Positions 59,121-64,000 of a DNA stretch of 64,000 nucleotides are shown here, one piece after another. The stretch covers positions 1,136,001 to 1,200,000 of the forward strand of contig JAQFVV010012536.1 in the NCBI GenBank assembly GCA_028023455.1, read 5' to 3'. Position numbers and translations under genes: made by a program. Within the stretch, counting starts at the first letter, position 1; every line of letters begins with the position of its first letter. The notes beneath the pieces are model-generated. The model was given only the letters and a program-made list of their open reading frames with translations, made no database searches and had not been told where the DNA came from. Origin of the DNA: Epiperipatus broadwayi (Eukaryota > Onychophora > Udeonychophora > Euonychophora > Peripatidae).

Positions 59121-62100
59121 AACGATATATAAATATGCCATTACATTAATTTAAAATAAAAACTAAGTTCGCAAATAAAAATAAATTTATTAAAAATCTA
59201 AAAGCTAAAAAAAAATTAAAGAGTTGTTAAACATATATTCGCACAGATGCAAAATTTTAAAAATATATTTTTTTAATAAATAAAAGTATTTGAATGTACT
59301 TTGTTATAAAAAAGTACAAGATTTAAATATGAAATATTTTTGTAAATGGAAATAATTGTTTTATAAATTAATTGAAAAGCAAGCTAGCCCTTGGGCTCTT
59401 GTATAATTAAAAAGTCTGATGAAAGATAGATAAAAAAATAAAGAAATTAGCTTGACCAATGGAAGCACCAAGCTTCAGCTCGGACCCTAATAAAAATGAT
59501 GGATTAGTGACATTTGTTTGTTGAATCTGTGTGGATGATATAAAAGGAAAAATATTGAAGTTAAGGACAGTTCCAGCTTTTTTGTGTTTGGGACGTGTGA
59601 TAGGACACACATATCACTCTCTCTTTTTAAAAAAAATGAAATGACTGTAATTCTGAAATGAAACCAGCTAAGGTCACCTCCAGAACATCAGTTTGGTCTT
59701 CCAATGGAGACACCATGGGAATTAAAAACAGGAACCTGGACTCTTCTACCGTGAGCTATGAACTTTACAAATTAACAAAATAAAAAAGTAATTAAGATCT
59801 TTCATCAATTTTTTTTTAAAGATTCAGCTAATCTAAATTTTAAAATGAACTCTTATTTGATTTTCAAACTGATAATTAATGGTTAGATTATATATATTTG
59901 AGTTTGCTAAAAATAAAAATCATTTCCATTTTTTTTATTTCTATTAATATTCATTTGTATAAATTATTTAAATGCATGAAATTTAAGTTGGGTATGAATG
60001 TTGCATGGATCCGTTAGCGGTTAATTATGTTGTGTTTTTCATATTCTATAGGAATATATAAGTCATCGATGTCAATGCGGTATCTTATGATGAATGCCAT
60101 TGGGTTTCTTGTATTCCCTCTGCAATTGACATTATCAATGACTTTGTATTTTAATCGGTTATGTTTCTTTTGGAAATGTTTTTAACCATGGAATCTATGC
60201 AGCTGATCTATATACTCATCATTATAAAACAAATTTTATAAAATTCATCTGTGCGAATGTATTGAACCATGTTTGAATATGTGTATTCGAAATACCGGCC
60301 TCTTAGGCAGAGAAGAACATACTCGGAGAGTATGTATGCCCAAACGATAGCTATAAAGTATATAACTAGTGTTACATTTCCAGGACATAGCTTCTTCTTG
60401 GCTGTTGAGTTCAACACCAAGCTCAAAGCACTTTTTTGTTTATGTATAAACACGGGTACCAGCTGCTTATTCTAAAAGAATACTAAAAGAATAGACAACG
60501 CACTTTGAATAGTGGCCACTAACTCAACGCCTAAATCCATGACTAGCTCAGTTGTTTGTAATCACTAATAGATTATACTTAATTAGTGATTAAAAGAATT
60601 AATAAAAGAATTTGTTAAAAAGAATTGATAAAAAGAATTGACCGACAAATAAAGTTTAATTTTAAAGATAATTTATTAACTAACATTTATTTACTAAATT
60701 TAAACATTCTAATAAAACACACGCATATTTTAAATTAACATTTCTAAATAGTTTAAATATTCCTATAGATTTAATAACAGAACACTCTAATTTAACTAAT
60801 AAACATTGATATAATGATCACGCACATATTAACTCATGCACACACATAATTATGATAATAAAGGACTACATAGCATTTGAAATTTAATCACACACATCAA
60901 TAGTTCATTTATGTATGACATAGAGTTCATATAATTAGACTCTTGAAAGATTCGTACGAATTAATGCAATGCAATGGCTATTACAGTATAAACGAAATAA
61001 GCAAATGTTTTTACCTAGGCATTTTTGAATGTTGACGTAGAATTTTATTCTTTGGAGGCTGCTTTCAGTGAGGATATTTCCATTATAAATGCTTACCAGC
61101 CAGCTGGGATTTTTCCTTGACGAGTTTCATGATTATTACTATTAGAGACAATTAGATATGGACGGAGATTTTCTATGATGTTAAGCTGACATTATTTCAC
61201 GGGCAGATCTGCTGTTTTCTATGGCATCTGGGCTGGAGATAAACGTGCATTCCCAAGATCTTCTCAACACTGCATTTTGTTTGTTAACTGCTCAATTAAT
61301 TTCTGAACTGCACTACTCAATTACTTTTGTGAACTGATTCCCTCAACTCAATTAACTTGTGGAATGAATTGTCCGATAAAAAAAAGGTCTATTTATACCT
61401 GCGCCTTGTTGTCTTTCTAATATCTCCGGCAAAGATCTGTTGTCAAATTCCAATGGTAATCATTTGATAAACGTGTTTTGGAAGATTGCTTAATTAGTAA
61501 TAGCCATGCAATAAAACGTGTTGTTTTATTTTATTAATAGCCATTGCCGTGGTTTTTAATGATAATCTTCTTTTATTTCGCATACATTTTATTTATTTAC
61601 AAATCGCACATATATACGCACATATATTTTTAATACAATTTACTATTAAGTTTTAACATTATTTTTTCTTTAATTAAACTTGAATGAAAAGAGATTTGTA
61701 TGTTTTAACTTTTTAAATTATATTTTTACGAATACTAATAAAACTATTTACTTCCTTTTATAACCCTTAGTTTCATTTCTCAAACCAAGACTCCCCCTCC
61801 CCCCTTTTGATTAATTAATTGTAGCTTTTTATTTCAAAACTAACGCTAGAAAACTATTTGATTTTTATCCTTTTCTAAAACAAACTGTAATAAACTCTTC
61901 AACGTTTAATTTTATGTTTTTCTTTTATGAACGATTATTTTAATAATATAATTTTAGATAAAATTATATGTGCCTATATCAATATAGGTACATTACACCG
62001 CCCTTCCTTTTGAGAGTAAAATGCATCATTTTTGACCATTTTATCTCTGACAACATTAAATCTTAATTTATTATTCTTTCTAAGTTTGCTTTTTGGTATC

Positions 62101-62200
62101 TTTTCCTTTCCATACTAAGGGCAATCTTCAATTATGCTTTTCTTCTTTCTATGCTGGTAACATTGCTTACAATGTTCATCCTGGATAATGACCACGAGGA
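59121..62200. other. AT-rich region, possible LTR-type sequence
   Basis: Frames at 59407-59610 (minus) and 60208-60475 (both strands) show no domain I recognise. 61790-61806 is a C-rich tract whose complement (AAAAGGGGGGAGGGGGAG) looks like a retroelement polypurine tract on the minus strand. TATAAATA lies on the minus strand near 61391-61398. With the minus-strand frame at the right edge these could belong to an LTR element, but no LTR pair is visible. Confidence 0.3.
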
Positions 62201-62247
62201 CAAACTAATTTTGTGGCACAGGGATCTTTTATAGACGAAGCTTCGGC

Positions 62248-62440
62248 TGCCGATTCTCTTGATCGGACTTTGACTAAGAAAAGGTGGCTGCAAATGGCAG
62301 GAATTTCAACTGTCCATTTCCGACTTACGCCCTGGAAAACGATTGCCGATTCTCTTGATCGGACTTTGACTAAGCAGCTGCAATGGCAGGAATTTTCAAC
62401 TGTCCATTTCCGACTTACGCTTTGGAAAACGAGGTACGAG
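62248..62440 (+). repeat. Tandem duplication, ~2 x 96 bp
   Basis: GCCGATTCTCTTGATCGGAC...TGTCCATTTCCGACTTACGC occurs from 62250 and again from 62346 with small differences. It is GC-richer than its surroundings. The plus frame 62213-62467 reads through both units (DSLDRTLTK, STVHFRLT twice) but resembles no known protein. Confidence 0.88.
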
Positions 62441-62467
62441 ATATGGGGATTCTCCCCTGAAAAGTGA

Positions 62468-63549
62468 CTTATGACTTACTCTGGTTGTTGCCAGTGCGCT
62501 TTTTTAAAAGAGGAATGATCCTGGCCAATCCGTTGCGGGTACTAGAATTTATCCAGTCGAGAGCTTTAAACTTAATCCTTATCTAACTTATTTCAATACT
62601 ACTCTCATCCCTTTAGATTCGAACCCTTATACACTCCTAATATAACTTAGATTAACTTTATATTATTTATCACTAATCCTACAATATTATTTTAAATGCA
62701 CATGAACATATTTATTTATATTATTACGAACATTATCTTACATATTTATTTAATTACACTATTATTTTTTAAACAATTACTTTAACTTCTTTATTTACGT
62801 GCGTATATTCTAAAAAAAAAAACTTTTATTTTATTTAATCTTACAATACTATTCTAAACTCTTACGAATATTATTTATATTACAATATTATTTTTTAAAC
62901 ATTTGTTTACCTTATATATTAACGTACGTGTACTCAGAAAAAAACTATTTTGCTTTATTATGATTCATTCATTATTATTTTACTAGAGATTTTTTTTTTT
63001 TATCTTGATTATTTTAAACAATTTATTTACATCCTTTTCTTAACTTACGGTATTCAAAACAAACTTTTATTTTAACATGCGTATATTCAAAAAACTATTT
63101 TATTTTACTACGAATATTTTATTTATTCTCTACAGATATATTATACTTATTTATTTAACTTGTTTTTATTTTATGTATTTCCGTTATTTTATTCATTTAT
63201 TTAATTCTACAAACATTATTTCTAAATCCTTAATTTGACCCATTTATTTAACTTGATTTTATCGATTTTTATTTATTTGAACTGTTTATTTACGAACATT
63301 TCTTCTTAATTAATATGTGCGTGGAGAAAAAAATCTTTTATTTTGCGAAGCCTACGTTATTATTATTACTTGCAACATTTCATTTATTATTATTCATTCA
63401 TTTTTAAATTTATTGTCTTAAGTTTTAAATAGAAGTTTCAGATTTAATTTATTAGATTTATTTACTTTAGAATAATCATATTCGTGCTCATTGTCCATTT
63501 CCGGTCCTTTTTGTTTATTTCCTTTACTATTCCGCCCGTTTACTAACTT
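62468..63549. other. AT-rich spacer without supported gene
   Basis: T-rich plus strand with recurring TTATTTA phrases, no domain, no inverted ends. It could be the 3' untranslated part of the minus-strand frame that follows. Confidence 0.4.
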
Positions 63550-64000
63550 TTAAACTATGTCAGGTGGTTCCTTTTTTCTTTCTACTAATTTTATAATATA
63601 AATCATACTCCATATTCTCACTTCTATTTCTTGATTAAAATCTATTTTATCTCTTTCTCTTACCGTTCTATTTTCTGCGTTGTAAATTAGAAAACTTTTA
63701 AGCTTTACAGACCTCCGTATTTTTCCTAACCGTGAATATTTTTTCTTATGCTTTCTCTTTGCTTTAAATCTACGTCTATAGCGAATGCGAACGTTTACTT
63801 TAAACCTTTTATTTTTAATTCTTTGTAAAAACTCTTTTACGCTATTGTCTACCTTTTGATCTACATAAGTTTCTACTTTATCTGCCACAATGCTATCTGA
63901 TTCTAATTCAATTTCTACCTCTTTCATGACCTCAACTTTTTTACTTTCTTTAACTAAATCTACTTCTACAATCTCTTGATTTTTCTCTATCTTTCCTGTA
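63550..64000 (-). CDS. Unidentified basic protein, partial (runs off right edge)
   Basis: Open minus-strand frame from the window edge to a stop at 63550-63552, about 150 codons. The Met at 63927 is internal: the frame upstream (KIEKNQEIVEVDLVKESKK) stays open. N-terminal acidic, Val/Glu-rich part, then a strongly basic stretch (RIRYRRRFKAKRKHKKKY), then mixed sequence ending KKEPPDIV. No catalytic motif, zinc finger or signal peptide. Length and codon use stand out from the AT-rich surroundings. It could be a retroelement structural-type protein or the last exon of a host gene; neither is shown. Probably nucleic-acid-binding from charge alone (inference). Confidence 0.4.
   Translation of the reverse strand, partial: TGKIEKNQEIVEVDLVKESKKVEVMKEVEIELESDSIVADKVETYVDQKVDNSVKEFLQRIKNKRFKVNVRIRYRRRFKAKRKHKKKYSRLGKIRRSVKLKSFLIYNAENRTVRERDKIDFNQEIEVRIWSMIYIIKLVERKKEPPDIV

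Noticed and set aside
60208-60475. Overlapping frames on both strands as a gene
   Set aside because: Neither has a known motif, splice support or codon bias that would favour one strand.
62213-62467. Small gene spanning the 96 bp duplication
   Set aside because: The frame stays open because the unit is a multiple of three, and the peptide has no recognisable motif.

Overview
The window is a strongly AT-rich stretch of animal nuclear DNA, probably from an invertebrate. That call rests on RTE-type LINEs, tRNA-derived SINEs, DNA-transposon remnants, microsatellites and spliceable-looking sequence, with no dense operon-like gene layout. The species cannot be named from the sequence. Almost everything recognisable is repeat-derived. 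No complete host gene is supported; one possible short exon (15176-15265, minus) and one open frame running off the right edge (63550-64000, minus) are the only non-obvious coding candidates.

Layout. 185-1045: large foldback with hammerhead-like cores. 2010-4757: decayed RTE LINE interrupted by the tail of a second LINE. 4758-6690: two tandem copies of a non-coding repeat. 7614-7856: foldback. 9711-10580: about six tandem ~145 bp repeats. 10935-11625: RTE tail. 12111-14150: foldbacks and ribozyme-like elements nested in one another. 17655-17965: inverted RTE piece. 18950-20475: hammerhead-like composite. 21064-21519: complex triplet microsatellite. 22008-24166: snap-back element and SINEs. 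25987-26625: LINE tail. 26626-38190: mostly featureless AT-rich DNA. 38195-41036: RTE scrap, (TTA)n, a third LINE remnant and a dispersed repeat. 42929-44236: pogo/Tigger-like DNA transposon remnant with nested insertions. 44280-46275: SINE and inverted ribozyme-like elements. 48439-53023: two RTE copies, one inserted at the 5' edge of the other, each with a target duplication. 53525-59120: dense cluster of inverted dimeric repeats carrying hammerhead-like cores and tRNA-like modules. 59120-64000: AT-rich, with a 96 bp tandem duplication and a basic open frame.

The most interesting content is a set of short dispersed repeats (four families, called A-D here) that share the type I hammerhead ribozyme layout: CTGANGA, stem II, GAAA, a tiny self-complementary stem III, an NUH triplet (usually GTC), and a stem I whose two strands flank the core. 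Stem changes between copies are often compensatory. Several of these elements are single insertions flanked by 12-14 bp target duplications. Their body is an antisense 3' arm of variable length joined to a sense copy, so that both outer edges are the element's 3' end. In family C the hammerhead lies just upstream of a tRNA-like module. Type I hammerheads with very short stem III are known from Penelope-like retroelements, retrozymes and some SINEs and satellites, so these are most likely non-autonomous retroelements; cleavage activity and the enzyme that moves them are inferences.
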